A DNA stretch of 64,000 nt, from NCBI GenBank assembly GCA_947034895.1, contig OX344763.1:55923025-55987024 (forward strand). The letters run 5' to 3'. Under the pieces are notes generated by a model, which had not been told where the DNA came from, made no database searches, and saw nothing but the letters and a program-made list of their open reading frames with translations. Positions 52,551 to 64,000 of the stretch are shown piece after piece. The DNA is from Rhytidiadelphus loreus. Taxonomy: Eukaryota > Streptophyta > Bryopsida > Hypnales > Hylocomiaceae. Made by a program: the position numbers and the translations under genes. How positions within the stretch are numbered: the stretch's first letter is position 1; each line of letters starts with the position of its first letter.

Positions 52551-55500
52551 TTGTGCAAGTTGCATTTATTTCTAAACTCATGCATTCAAAACAATATGCA
52601 CGTTCGGGTAGTCACTGTCTATGATTTTGTGTGTGAAACTAAAAATTGGGGCAACGTTCTTGCCTTGTACTTTAATGACTATTGAAAAAAATATAATGTC
52701 ATGGAAATTCATGTAAAGAAAATGGTAAAACATGTTTGTGCAAGTTGCATTTATTTCTAAACTCATGCATTCAAAACAATATGCACGTTCGGGTAGTCAC
52801 TGTCTATGATTTTGTGTGTGAAACTAAAAATTGGGGCAACGTTCTTGCCTTGTACTTTAATGACTATTGAAAAAAATATAATGTCATGGAAATTCATGTA
52901 AAGAAAATGGTCAAACATGTTTGTGCAAGTTGCATTTATTTCTAAACTCATGCATTCAAAACAATATGCACGTTCGGGTAGTCACTGTCTATGATTTTGT
53001 GTGTGAAACTAAAAATTGGGGCAACGTTCTTGCCTTGTACTTTAATGACTATTGAAAAAAATATAATGTCATGGAAATTCACGTAAAGAAAATAGTAAAA
53101 CATGTTTGTGCAAGTTGCATTTATTTCTAAACTCATGCATTGAAAACTATATGCACGTTTGGGTGGTCACTTTGAATGATTTTGTGCGTGAAACTAAAAA
53201 TTGGGGCAATGTTCCTGCCTTGAACTTTAATGACTGTCCAAAAAAATATAATGTCAAGAGAATTCACGTAAAGAAAATGGTAAAACATGTTTGTGCAAGT
53301 TGCATATATTCCTAAACTCATGCATTCAAAACAATATGCACGTTCGGATAGTCACTGTCTATGATTTTGTGTGTGAAACTAAAAATTGGGGCAACGTTCT
53401 TGCCTTGTACTTTAATGACTATTGAAAAAAATATAATGTCATGGAAATTCATGTAAAGAAAATGGTAAAACATGTTTGTGCAAGTTGCATTTATTTCTAA
53501 ACTCATGCATTCAAAACAATATGCACGTTCGGGTAGTCACTATCTATGATTTTGTGTGTGAAACTAAAAATTGGGGCAACGTTCTTGCCTTGTACTTTAA
53601 TGACTATTCAAAAAAATATAATGTCATGGAAATTCACGTAAAGAAAATGGTAAAACATGTTTGTGCAAGTTGCATTTACTTCTAAACTCATGCATTCAAA
53701 ACAATATGCACGTTCGGATAGTCACTGTCTATGATTTTGTGTGTGAAACTAAAAATTGGGGCAACGTTCTTGCCTTGTACTTTAATGACTGTTCGAAGAA
53801 ATATAATGTCATGGAAATTCATGTAAAGAAAATGGTAAAACATGTTTGTGCAAGTTGCATTTACTTCTAAACTCATGCATTCAAAACAATATGCACGTTC
53901 GGGTAGTCACTATCTATGATTTTGTGTGTGAAACTAAAAATTGGGGCAACGTTCTTGCCTTGTACTTTAATGACTGTTCGAAGAAATATAATGTCATGGA
54001 AATTCATGTAAAGAAAATGGTAAAACATGTTTGTGCAAGTTGCATTTATTTCTAAACTCATGCATTCAAAACAATATGCACGTTCGGGTAGTCACTATCT
54101 ATGATTTTGTGTGTGAAACTAAAAATTGGGGCAACGTTCTTGCCTTGTACTTTAATGACTGTTCGAAGAAATATAATGTCATGGAAATTCATGTAAAGAA
54201 AATGGTAAAACATGTTTGTGCAAGTTGCATTTACTTCTAAACTCATGCATTCAAAACAATATGCACGTTCGGATAGTCACTGTCTATGATTTTGTGTGTG
54301 AAACTAAAAATTGGGGCAACGTTCTTGCCTTGTACTTTAATGACTATTCAAAAAAATATAATGTCATGGAAATTCATGTAAAGAAAATGGTAAAACATGT
54401 TTGTGCAAGTTGCATTTATTTCTAAACTCATGCATTCAAAACAATATGCACGTTCGGGTAGTCACTGTCTATGATTTTGTGTGTGAAACTAAAAATTGGG
54501 GCAACGTTCTTGCCTTGTACTTTAATGACTATTGAAAAAAATATAATGTCATGGAAATTCATGTAAAGAAAATGGTAAAACATGTTTGTGCAAGTTGCAT
54601 TTATTTCTAAACTCATGCATTCAAAACAATATGCACGTTCGGGTAGTCACTGTCTATGATTTTGTGTGTGAAACTAAAAATTGGGGCAACGTTCTTGCCT
54701 TGTACTTTAATGACTATTGAAAAAAATATAATGTCATGGAAATTCATGTAAAGAAAATGGTCAAACATGTTTGTGCAAGTTGCATTTATTTCTAAACTCA
54801 TGCATTCAAAACAATATGCACGTTCGGGTAGTCACTGTCTATGATTTTGTGTGTGAAACTAAAAATTGGGGCAACGTTCTTGCCTTGTACTTTAATGACT
54901 ATTGAAAAAAATATAATGTCATGGAAATTCACGTAAAGAAAATAGTAAAACATGTTTGTGCAAGTTGCATTTATTTCTAAACTCATGCATTGAAAACTAT
55001 ATGCACGTTTGGGTGGTCACTTTGAATGATTTTGTGCGTGAAACTAAAAATTGGGGCAATGTTCCTGCCTTGAACTTTAATGACTGTCCAAAAAAATATA
55101 ATGTCAAGAGAATTCACGTAAAGAAAATGGTAAAACATGTTTGTGCAAGTTGCATATATTCCTAAACTCATGCATTCAAAACAATATGCACGTTCGGATA
55201 GTCACTGTCTATGATTTTGTGTGTGAAACTAAAAATTGGGGCAACGTTCTTGCCTTGTACTTTAATGACTATTGAAAAAAATATAATGTCATGGAAATTC
55301 ATGTAAAGAAAATGGTAAAACATGTTTGTGCAAGTTGCATTTATTTCTAAACTCATGCATTCAAAACAATATGCACGTTCGGGTAGTCACTATCTATGAT
55401 TTTGTGTGTGAAACTAAAAATTGGGGCAACGTTCTTGCCTTGTACTTTAATGACTATTCAAAAAAATATAATGTCATGGAAATTCACGTAAAGAAAATGG

Positions 55501-58500
55501 TAAAACATGTTTGTGCAAGTTGCATTTACTTCTAAACTCATGCATTCAAAACAATATGCACGTTCGGATAGTCACTGTCTATGATTTTGTGTGTGAAACT
55601 AAAAATTGGGGCAACGTTCTTGCCTTGTACTTTAATGACTGTTCGAAGAAATATAATGTCATGGAAATTCATGTAAAGAAAATGGTAAAACATGTTTGTG
55701 CAAGTTGCATTTACTTCTAAACTCATGCATTCAAAACAATATGCACGTTCGGGTAGTCACTATCTATGATTTTGTGTGTGAAACTAAAAATTGGGGCAAC
55801 GTTCTTGCCTTGTACTTTAATGACTGTTCGAAGAAATATAATGTCATGGAAATTCATGTAAAGAAAATGGTAAAACATGTTTGTGCAAGTTGCATTTATT
55901 TCTAAACTCATGCATTCAAAACAATATGCACGTTCGGGTAGTCACTATCTATGATTTTGTGTGTGAAACTAAAAATTGGGGCAACGTTCTTGCCTTGTAC
56001 TTTAATGACTGTTCGAAGAAATATAATGTCATGGAAATTCATGTAAAGAAAATGGTAAAACATGTTTGTGCAAGTTGCATTTACTTCTAAACTCATGCAT
56101 TCAAAACAATATGCACGTTCGGATAGTCACTGTCTATGATTTTGTGTGTGAAACTAAAAATTGGGGCAACGTTCTTGCCTTGTACTTTAATGACTATTCA
56201 AAAAAATATAATGTCATGGAAATTCATGTAAAGAAAATGGTAAAACATGTTTGTGCAAGTTGCATTTATTTCTAAACTCATGCATTCAAAACAATATGCA
56301 CGTTCGGGTAGTCACTGTCTATGATTTTGTGTGTGAAACTAAAAATTGGGGCAACGTTCTTGCCTTGTACTTTAATGACTATTGAAAAAAATATAATGTC
56401 ATGGAAATTCATGTAAAGAAAATGGTAAAACATGTTTGTGCAAGTTGCATTTATTTCTAAACTCATGCATTCAAAACAATATGCACGTTCGGGTAGTCAC
56501 TGTCTATGATTTTGTGTGTGAAACTAAAAATTGGGGCAACGTTCTTGCCTTGTACTTTAATGACTATTGAAAAAAATATAATGTCATGGAAATTCATGTA
56601 AAGAAAATGGTCAAACATGTTTGTGCAAGTTGCATTTATTTCTAAACTCATGCATTCAAAACAATATGCACGTTCGGGTAGTCAATGTCTATGATTTTGT
56701 GTGTGAAACTAAAAATTGGGGCAACGTTCTTGCCTTGTACTTTAATGACTATTGAAAAAAATATAATGTCATGGAAATTCACGTAAAGAAAATAGTAAAA
56801 CATGTTTGTGCAAGTTGCATTTATTTCTAAACTCATGCATTGAAAACTATATGCACGTTTGGGTGGTCACTTTGAATGATTTTGTGCGTGAAACTAAAAA
56901 TTGGGGCAATGTTCCTGCCTTGAACTTTAATGACTGTCCAAAAAAATATAATGTCAAGAGAATTCACGTAAAGAAAATGGTAAAACATGTTTGTGCAAGT
57001 TGCATATATTCCTAAACTCATGCATTCAAAACAATATGCACGTTCGGATAGTCACTGTCTATGATTTTGTGTGTGAAACTAAAAATTGGGGCAACGTTCT
57101 TGCCTTGTACTTTAATGACTATTGAAAAAAATATAATGTCATGGAAATTCATGTAAAGAAAATGGTAAAACATGTTTGTGCAAGTTGCATTTATTTCTAA
57201 ACTCATGCATTCAAAACAATATGCACGTTCGGGTAGTCACTATCTATGATTTTGTGTGTGAAACTAAAAATTGGGGCAACGTTCTTGCCTTGTACTTTAA
57301 TGACTATTCAAAAAAATATAATGTCATGGAAATTCACGTAAAGAAAATGGTAAAACATGTTTGTGCAAGTTGCATTTACTTCTAAACTCATGCATTCAAA
57401 ACAATATGCACGTTCGGATAGTCACTGTCTATGATTTTGTGTGTGAAACTAAAAATTGGGGCAACGTTCTTGCCTTGTACTTTAATGACTGTTCGAAGAA
57501 ATATAATGTCATGGAAATTCATGTAAAGAAAATGGTAAAACATGTTTGTGCAAGTTGCATTTACTTCTAAACTCATGCATTCAAAACAATATGCACGTTC
57601 GGGTAGTCACTATCTATGATTTTGTGTGTGAAACTAAAAATTGGGGCAACGTTCTTGCCTTGTACTTTAATGACTGTTCGAAGAAATATAATGTCATGGA
57701 AATTCATGTAAAGAAAATGGTAAAACATGTTTGTGCAAGTTGCATTTATTTCTAAACTCATGCATTCAAAACAATATGCACGTTCGGGTAGTCACTATCT
57801 ATGATTTTGTGTGTGAAACTAAAAATTGGGGCAACGTTCTTGCCTTGTACTTTAATGACTGTTCGAAGAAATATAATGTCATGGAAATTCATGTAAAGAA
57901 AATGGTAAAACATGTTTGTGCAAGTTGCATTTACTTCTAAACTCATGCATTCAAAACAATATGCACGTTCGGATAGTCACTGTCTATGATTTTGTGTGTG
58001 AAACTAAAAATTGGGGCAACGTTCTTGCCTTGTACTTTAATGACTATTCAAAAAAATATAATGTCATGGAAATTCATGTAAAGAAAATGGTAAAACATGT
58101 TTGTGCAAGTTGCATTTATTTCTAAACTCATGCATTCAAAACAATATGCACGTTCGGGTAGTCACTGTCTATGATTTTGTGTGTGAAACTAAAAATTGGG
58201 GCAACGTTCTTGCCTTGTACTTTAATGACTATTGAAAAAAATATAATGTCATGGAAATTCATGTAAAGAAAATGGTAAAACATGTTTGTGCAAGTTGCAT
58301 TTATTTCTAAACTCATGCATTCAAAACAATATGCACGTTCGGGTAGTCACTGTCTATGATTTTGTGTGTGAAACTAAAAATTGGGGCAACGTTCTTGCCT
58401 TGTACTTTAATGACTATTGAAAAAAATATAATGTCATGGAAATTCATGTAAAGAAAATGGTCAAACATGTTTGTGCAAGTTGCATTTATTTCTAAACTCA

Positions 58501-59950
58501 TGCATTCAAAACAATATGCACGTTCGGGTAGTCACTGTCTATGATTTTGTGTGTGAAACTAAAAATTGGGGCAACGTTCTTGCCTTGTACTTTAATGACT
58601 ATTGAAAAAAATATAATGTCATGGAAATTCACGTAAAGAAAATAGTAAAACATGTTTGTGCAAGTTGCATTTATTTCTAAACTCATGCATTGAAAACTAT
58701 ATGCACGTTTGGGTGGTCACTTTGAATGATTTTGTGCGTGAAACTAAAAATTGGGGCAATGTTCCTGCCTTGAACTTTAATGACTGTCCAAAAAAATATA
58801 ATGTCAAGAGAATTCACGTAAAGAAAATGGTAAAACATGTTTGTGCAAGTTGCATATATTCCTAAACTCATGCATTCAAAACAATATGCACGTTCGGATA
58901 GTCACTGTCTATGATTTTGTGTGTGAAACTAAAAATTGGGGCAACGTTCTTGCCTTGTACTTTAATGACTATTGAAAAAAATATAATGTCATGGAAATTC
59001 ATGTAAAGAAAATGGTAAAACATGTTTGTGCAAGTTGCATTTATTTCTAAACTCATGCATTCAAAACAATATGCACGTTCGGGTAGTCACTATCTATGAT
59101 TTTGTGTGTGAAACTAAAAATTGGGGCAACGTTCTTGCCTTGTACTTTAATGACTATTCAAAAAAATATAATGTCATGGAAATTCACGTAAAGAAAATGG
59201 TAAAACATGTTTGTGCAAGTTGCATTTACTTCTAAACTCATGCATTCAAAACAATATGCACGTTCGGATAGTCACTGTCTATGATTTTGTGTGTGAAACT
59301 AAAAATTGGGGCAACGTTCTTGCCTTGTACTTTAATGACTGTTCGAAGAAATATAATGTCATGGAAATTCATGTAAAGAAAATGGTAAAACATGTTTGTG
59401 CAAGTTGCATTTACTTCTAAACTCATGCATTCAAAACAATATGCACGTTCGGGTAGTCACTATCTATGATTTTGTGTGTGAAACTAAAAATTGGGGCAAC
59501 GTTCTTGCCTTGTACTTTAATGACTGTTCGAAGAAATATAATGTCATGGAAATTCATGTAAAGAAAATGGTAAAACATGTTTGTGCAAGTTGCATTTATT
59601 TCTAAACTCATGCATTCAAAACAATATGCACGTTCGGGTAGTCACTATCTATGATTTTGTGTGTGAAACTAAAAATTGGGGCAACGTTCTTGCCTTGTAC
59701 TTTAATGACTGTTCGAAGAAATATAATGTCATGGAAATTCATGTAAAGAAAATGGTAAAACATGTTTGTGCAAGTTGCATTTACTTCTAAACTCATGCAT
59801 TCAAAACAATATGCACGTTCGGATAGTCACTGTCTATGATTTTGTGTGTGAAACTAAAAATTGGGGCAACGTTCTTGCCTTGTACTTTAATGACTGTTCG
59901 AAGAAATATAATGTCATGGAAATTCATGTAAAGAAAATGGTAAAACATGT
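52551..59950. repeat. 10-mer higher-order repeat, four copies (1,850 bp each), almost identical
   Basis: Copies start at 52551, 54401, 56251 and 58101. Order: gactattgaaaa; gactattgaaaa with aaaatggtcaaac; gactattgaaaa with cacgtaaagaaaatag; full B (53106, 54956, 56806, 58656); ttcggatag with gactattgaaaa; gactattcaaaa with cacg; three gactgttcgaag units; and a ttcggatag gactattcaaaa unit. By eye the only differences noted are a c-to-a at 56685 (gtcaatgtc) and the last unit of copy 4 (59766), which has gactgttcgaag instead of gactattcaaaa, marking the array edge. Confidence 0.92.
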
Positions 59951-62900
59951 TTGTGCAAGTTGCATTTATTTCTAAACTCATGCATTCAAAACAATATGCA
60001 CGTTCGGGTAGTCACTGTCTATGATTTTGTGTGTGAAACTAAAAATTGCGGCAATGTTCCTGCCTTGAACTTTAATGACTGTCCAAAAAAATATAATGTC
60101 AAGAGAATTCACGTAAAGAAAATGGTAAAACATGTTTGTGCAAGTTGCATATATTCCTAAACTCATGCATTCAAAACAATATGCACGTTCGGATAGTCAC
60201 TATCTATGATTTTGTGTGTGAAACTAAAAATTGGGGCAACGTTCTTGCCTTGTACTTTAATGACTATTGAAAAAAATATAATGTCATGGAAATTCATGTA
60301 AAGAAAATGGTAAAACATGTTTGTGCAAGTTGCATTTATTTCTAAACTCATGCATTCAAAACAATATGCACGTTCGGGTAGTCACTGTCTATGATTTTGT
60401 GTGTGAAACTAAAAATTGGGGCAACGTTCTTGCCTTGTACTTTAATGACTATTCAAAAAAATATAATGTCATGGAAATTCATGTAAAGAAAATGGTAAAA
60501 CATGTTTGTGCAAGTTGCATTTACTTCTAAACTCATGCATTCAAAACAATATGCACGTTCGGGTAGTCACTATCTATGATTTTGAGTGTGAAACTAAAAA
60601 TTGGGGCAACGTTCTTGCCTTGTACTTTAATGACTGCTCGAAGAAATATAATGTCATGGAAATTCATGTAAAGAAAATGGTAAAACATGTTTGTGCAAGT
60701 TGCATTTACTTCTAAACTCATGCATTCAAAACAATATGCACGTTCGGGTAGTCACTATCTATGATTTTGTGTGTGAAACTAAAAATTGGGGCAACGTTCT
60801 TGCCTTGTACTTTAATGACTGCTCGAAGAAATATAATGTCATGGAAATTCATGTAAAGAAAATGGTAAAACGTGTTTGTGCAAGTTGCATTTATTTCTAA
60901 ACTCATGCATACAAAACAATATGCACGTTCGGGTAGTCACTGTCTATGATTTTGTGTGTGAAACTAAAAATTGGGGCAACGTTCTTGCCTTGTACTTTAA
61001 TGACTGTTCGAAGAAATATAATGTCATGGAAATTCATGTAAAGAAAATGGTAAAACATGTTTGTGCAAGTTGCATTTATTTCTAAACTCATGCATTCAAA
61101 ACAATATGCACGTTCGGGTAGTCACTGTCTATGATTTTGTGTGTGAAACTAAAAATTGGGGCAATGTTCCTGCCTTGAACTTTAATGACTGTCCAAAAAA
61201 ATATAATGTCAAGAGAATTCACGTAAAGAAAATGGTAAAACATGTTTGTGCAAGTTGCATATATTCCTAAACTCATGCATTCAAAACAATATGCACGTTC
61301 GGATAGTCACTATCTATGATTTTGTGTGTGAAACTAAAAATTGGGGCAACGTTCTTGCCTTGTACTTTAATGACTATTGAAAAAAATATAATGTCATGGA
61401 AATTCATGTAAAGAAAATGGTAAAACATGTTTGTGCAAGTTGCATTTATTTCTAAACTCATGCATTCAAAACAATATGCACGTTCGGGTAGTCACTGTCT
61501 ATGATTTTGTGTGTGAAACTAAAAATTGGGGCAACGTTCTTGCCTTGTACTTTAATGACTATTCAAAAAAATATAATGTCATGGAAATTCATGTAAAGAA
61601 AATGGTAAAACATGTTTGTGCAAGTTGCATTTACTTCTAAACTCATGCATTCAAAACAATATGCACGTTCGGGTAGTCACTATCTATGATTTTGAGTGTG
61701 AAACTAAAAATTGGGGCAACGTTCTTGCCTTGTACTTTAATGACTGCTCGAAGAAATATAATGTCATGGAAATTCATGTAAAGAAAATGGTAAAACATGT
61801 TTGTGCAAGTTGCATTTACTTCTAAACTCATGCATTCAAAACAATATGCACGTTCGGGTAGTCACTATCTATGATTTTGTGTGTGAAACTAAAAATTGGG
61901 GCAACGTTCTTGCCTTGTACTTTAATGACTGCTCGAAGAAATATAATGTCATGGAAATTCATGTAAAGAAAATGGTAAAACGTGTTTGTGCAAGTTGCAT
62001 TTATTTCTAAACTCATGCATACAAAACAATATGCACGTTCGGGTAGTCACTGTCTATGATTTTGTGTGTGAAACTAAAAATTGGGGCAACGTTCTTGCCT
62101 TGTACTTTAATGACTGTTCGAAGAAATATAATGTCATGGAAATTCATGTAAAGAAAATGGTAAAACATGTTTGTGCAAGTTGCATTTATTTCTAAACTCA
62201 TGCATTCAAAACAATATGCACGTTCGGGTAGTCACTGTCTATGATTTTGTGTGTGAAACTAAAAATTGGGGCAATGTTCCTGCCTTGAACTTTAATGACT
62301 GTCCAAAAAAATATAATGTCAAGAGAATTCACGTAAAGAAAATGGTAAAACATGTTTGTGCAAGTTGCATATATTCCTAAACTCATGCATTCAAAACAAT
62401 ATGCACGTTCGGATAGTCACTATCTATGATTTTGTGTGTGAAACTAAAAATTGGGGCAACGTTCTTGCCTTGTACTTTAATGACTATTGAAAAAAATATA
62501 ATGTCATGGAAATTCATGTAAAGAAAATGGTAAAACATGTTTGTGCAAGTTGCATTTATTTCTAAACTCATGCATTCAAAACAATATGCACGTTCGGGTA
62601 GTCACTGTCTATGATTTTGTGTGTGAAACTAAAAATTGGGGCAACGTTCTTGCCTTGTACTTTAATGACTATTCAAAAAAATATAATGTCATGGAAATTC
62701 ATGTAAAGAAAATGGTAAAACATGTTTGTGCAAGTTGCATTTATTTCTAAACTCATGCATTCAAAACAATATGCACGTTCGGGTAGTCACTGTCTATGAT
62801 TTTGTGTGTGAAACTAAAAATTGGGGCAACGTTCTTGCCTTGTACTTTAATGACTATTGAAAAAAATATAATGTCATGGAAATTCACGTAAAGAAAATGG

Positions 62901-63465
62901 TAAAACATGTTTGTGCAAGTTGCATTTACTTCTAAACTCATGCATTCAAAACAATATGCACGTTCGGGTAGTCACTATCTATGATTTTGAGTGTGAAACT
63001 AAAAATTGGGGCAACGTTCTTGCCTTGTACTTTAATGACTGCTCGAATAAATATAATGTCATGGAAATTCATGTAAAGAAAATGGTAAAACATGTTTGTG
63101 CAAGTTGCATTTACTTCTAAACTCATGCATTCAAAACAATATGCACGTTCGGGTAGTCACTATCTATGATTTTGTGTGTGAAACTAAAAATTGGGGCAAC
63201 GTTCTTGCCTTGTACTTTAATGACTGCTCGAAGAAATATAATGTCATGGAAATTCATGTAAAGAAAATGGTAAAACATGTTTGTGCAAGTTGCATTTATT
63301 TCTAAACTCATGCATACAAAACAATATGCACGTTCGGGTAGTCACTGTCTATGATTTTGTGTGTGAAACTAAAAATTGGGGCAACGTTCTTGCCTTGTAC
63401 TTTAATGACTGTTCAAAGAAATATAATGTCATGGAAATTCATGTAAAGAAAATGGTAAAACATGT
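59951..63465. repeat. 6-mer higher-order repeat, two copies plus a 7-unit copy
   Basis: Copies are 59951-61060 and 61061-62170 (1,110 bp) and 62171-63465 (1,295 bp). Order: chimera with Q front and B from aatgttcctgcc onward; ttcggatag gactattgaaaa unit; gactattcaaaa unit; gattttgagtgtg unit (60506, 61616, 62911); ctcgaag unit; gcatacaaaac unit. The third copy has one extra gactattgaaaa unit with cacgtaaag (62726-62910) and lacks aaacgtgttt. Private changes are attgcgg at 60043-60049 and ctcgaataa near 63045. Confidence 0.9.
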
Positions 63466-64000
63466 TTGTGCAAGTTGCATTTATTTCTAAACTCATGCAT
63501 TCAAAACAATATGCACGTTCGGGTAGTCACTGTCTATGATTTTGTGTGTGAAACTAAAAATTGGGGCAATGTTCCTGCCTTGAACTTTAATGACTGTCCA
63601 AAAAAATATAATGTCAAGAGAATTCACGTAAAGAAAATGGTAAAACATGTTTGTGCAAGTTGCATATATTCCTAAACTCATGCATTCAAAACAATATGCA
63701 CGTTCGGATAGTCACTATCTATGATTTTGTGTGTGAAACTAAAAATTGGGGCAACGTTCTTGCCTTGTACTTTAATGACTATTCAAAAAAATATAATGTC
63801 ATGGAAATTCATGTAAAGAAAATGGTAAAACATGTTTGTGCAAGTTGCATTTATTTCTAAACTCATGCATTCAAAACAATATGCACGTTCGGGTAGTCAC
63901 TATCTATGATTTTGTGTGTGAAACTAAAAATTGGGGCAACGTTCTTGCCTTGTACTTTAATGACTGTTCGAAGAAATATAATGTCATGCAAATTCATGTA
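63466..64000. repeat. right-edge units, array continues past the window
   Basis: A Q-front/B-rear chimera (63466), a ttcggatag gactattcaaaa unit (63651) and an incomplete Q unit (63836-64000) with a private atgcaaattc near 63989. The unit is cut by the window edge, not by a biological boundary. Confidence 0.85.

Larger units (their letters stand above)
1..64000. repeat. 185-bp tandem satellite array, probably centromeric or pericentromeric
   Basis: The entire window is a head-to-tail array of a 185-bp unit, all copies in one orientation, about 346 units. Unit starts lie on a strict 185-bp grid from position 14, shifted by one base only three times (near 20109, 20825 and 32310). Every unit carries the conserved blocks tgcaagttgca, ctaaactcat, aaaattg, tgcc.tg.actttaatg and tataat. 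G+C of one counted unit is 33.5 %. No other element interrupts it. Arrays of this kind, with units near nucleosome length and higher-order repeats, typically form eukaryotic centromeres or pericentromeric heterochromatin. That role is inferred here, since CENH3/CENP-A occupancy cannot be read from sequence. I do not recognise the satellite family or the species. Confidence 0.98.

Noticed and set aside
1..64000. Hundreds of overlapping 62-69 aa open frames on both strands
   Set aside because: They recur every 185 bp, and 185 is not a multiple of three, so each frame ends in the taaact of the next unit. The plus-strand frames start at ttg, not atg (the first in-frame atg leaves about 54 codons). 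The variation between units includes many amino-acid changes and stops (gactgatcaa and gactattga on the plus strand). They are by-products of the satellite, not genes.
1..64000. CRISPR array
   Set aside because: There are no short repeats separated by unique spacers. The whole 185-bp unit repeats, and the variable parts are shared between units.
1..64000. rDNA spacer, telomeric repeat, tRNA or 5S genes
   Set aside because: No rRNA or 5S-like block, no (TTTAGGG)n or (TTAGGG)n run, and no tRNA-like box pair was seen. All sequence is accounted for by the unit.
1..64000. LTR retrotransposon or other transposon-derived tandem
   Set aside because: No LTR ends, primer-binding site, polypurine tract, target-site duplication or transposon protein is visible. 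Repeat length and uniform spacing fit satellite DNA.
1..64000. Promoter or poly-A signals (tataat, aataaa-like words) in each unit
   Set aside because: tataatg occurs in every unit simply as part of the AT-rich repeat. There is no gene to regulate and no independent sign of a promoter. Satellite transcription cannot be judged from sequence.
1..64000. Assembly artefact creating artificial tandem copies
   Set aside because: Copies carry different private substitutions, chimeras and three unique 1-bp deletions, which simple duplication by an assembler would not produce. The almost identical 10-mer copies (52551-59950) are the one place where copy number still depends on long-read support.

Overview
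The whole 64 kb window is one uninterrupted, head-to-tail satellite DNA array with a 185-bp unit. I count about 346 units (345 complete plus a cut one at each window edge), all in the same orientation. Only three units depart from 185 bp, each by a 1-bp deletion (184 bp). I found no transposon, gene, RNA gene, telomeric repeat, unique sequence or inversion. Counting one representative unit gives 62 G+C of 185, about 33.5 %. A long, homogeneous array with a unit near nucleosome length and higher-order repeats (HORs) is what centromeric or pericentromeric satellites of eukaryotes look like. An AT-rich 185-bp unit fits many flowering plants, but I do not recognise the sequence and cannot exclude an animal.

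Two parental unit types make up the array. Type Q (example 939-1123) is the majority. Type B (example 1124-1308) differs at about 20 or more positions and is interspersed every 2 to 17 units. Many further units are Q/B chimeras or Q variants with shared diagnostic substitutions. In this report, unit position 1 is the first base of the motif ttgtgcaagttgca, so units start at 14, 199, 384 and so on. Unit names refer to those diagnostic variants.

The order of variants shows a succession of local HOR families: irregular Q/B mixture (1-3898); 9-mer x2 (3899-7228); 12-mer x2 (7229-11668); 7-mer x2.3 (11854-14813); irregular mosaic with recurring 5-mers and a 6-unit block found twice (14814-29611); dimer x2 (29612-30351); mixed trimer (31832-32940); 7-mer x2.3 (32941-35900); 6-mer x2 (35716-37935); trimer x2 (37936-39045); 10/11-mer x2.7 (39416-44595); 13-mer x2 plus a remodelled 17-unit copy (44596-52550); 10-mer x4, almost identical copies (52551-59950); and 6-mer x2 plus a 7-unit copy (59951-63465).

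Variants are regional. One is confined to 0-27 kb, one module to 19.6-44.4 kb, and one variant occurs only right of 44.2 kb. The most informative signals are the HOR succession, a recurring 3-unit module that looks like a B unit split by exactly one inserted Q unit, and the number of diagnostic differences that lie at CpG/TpG/CpA sites. I saw no undescribed protein-coding system. The short open frames on both strands are by-products of the repeat.
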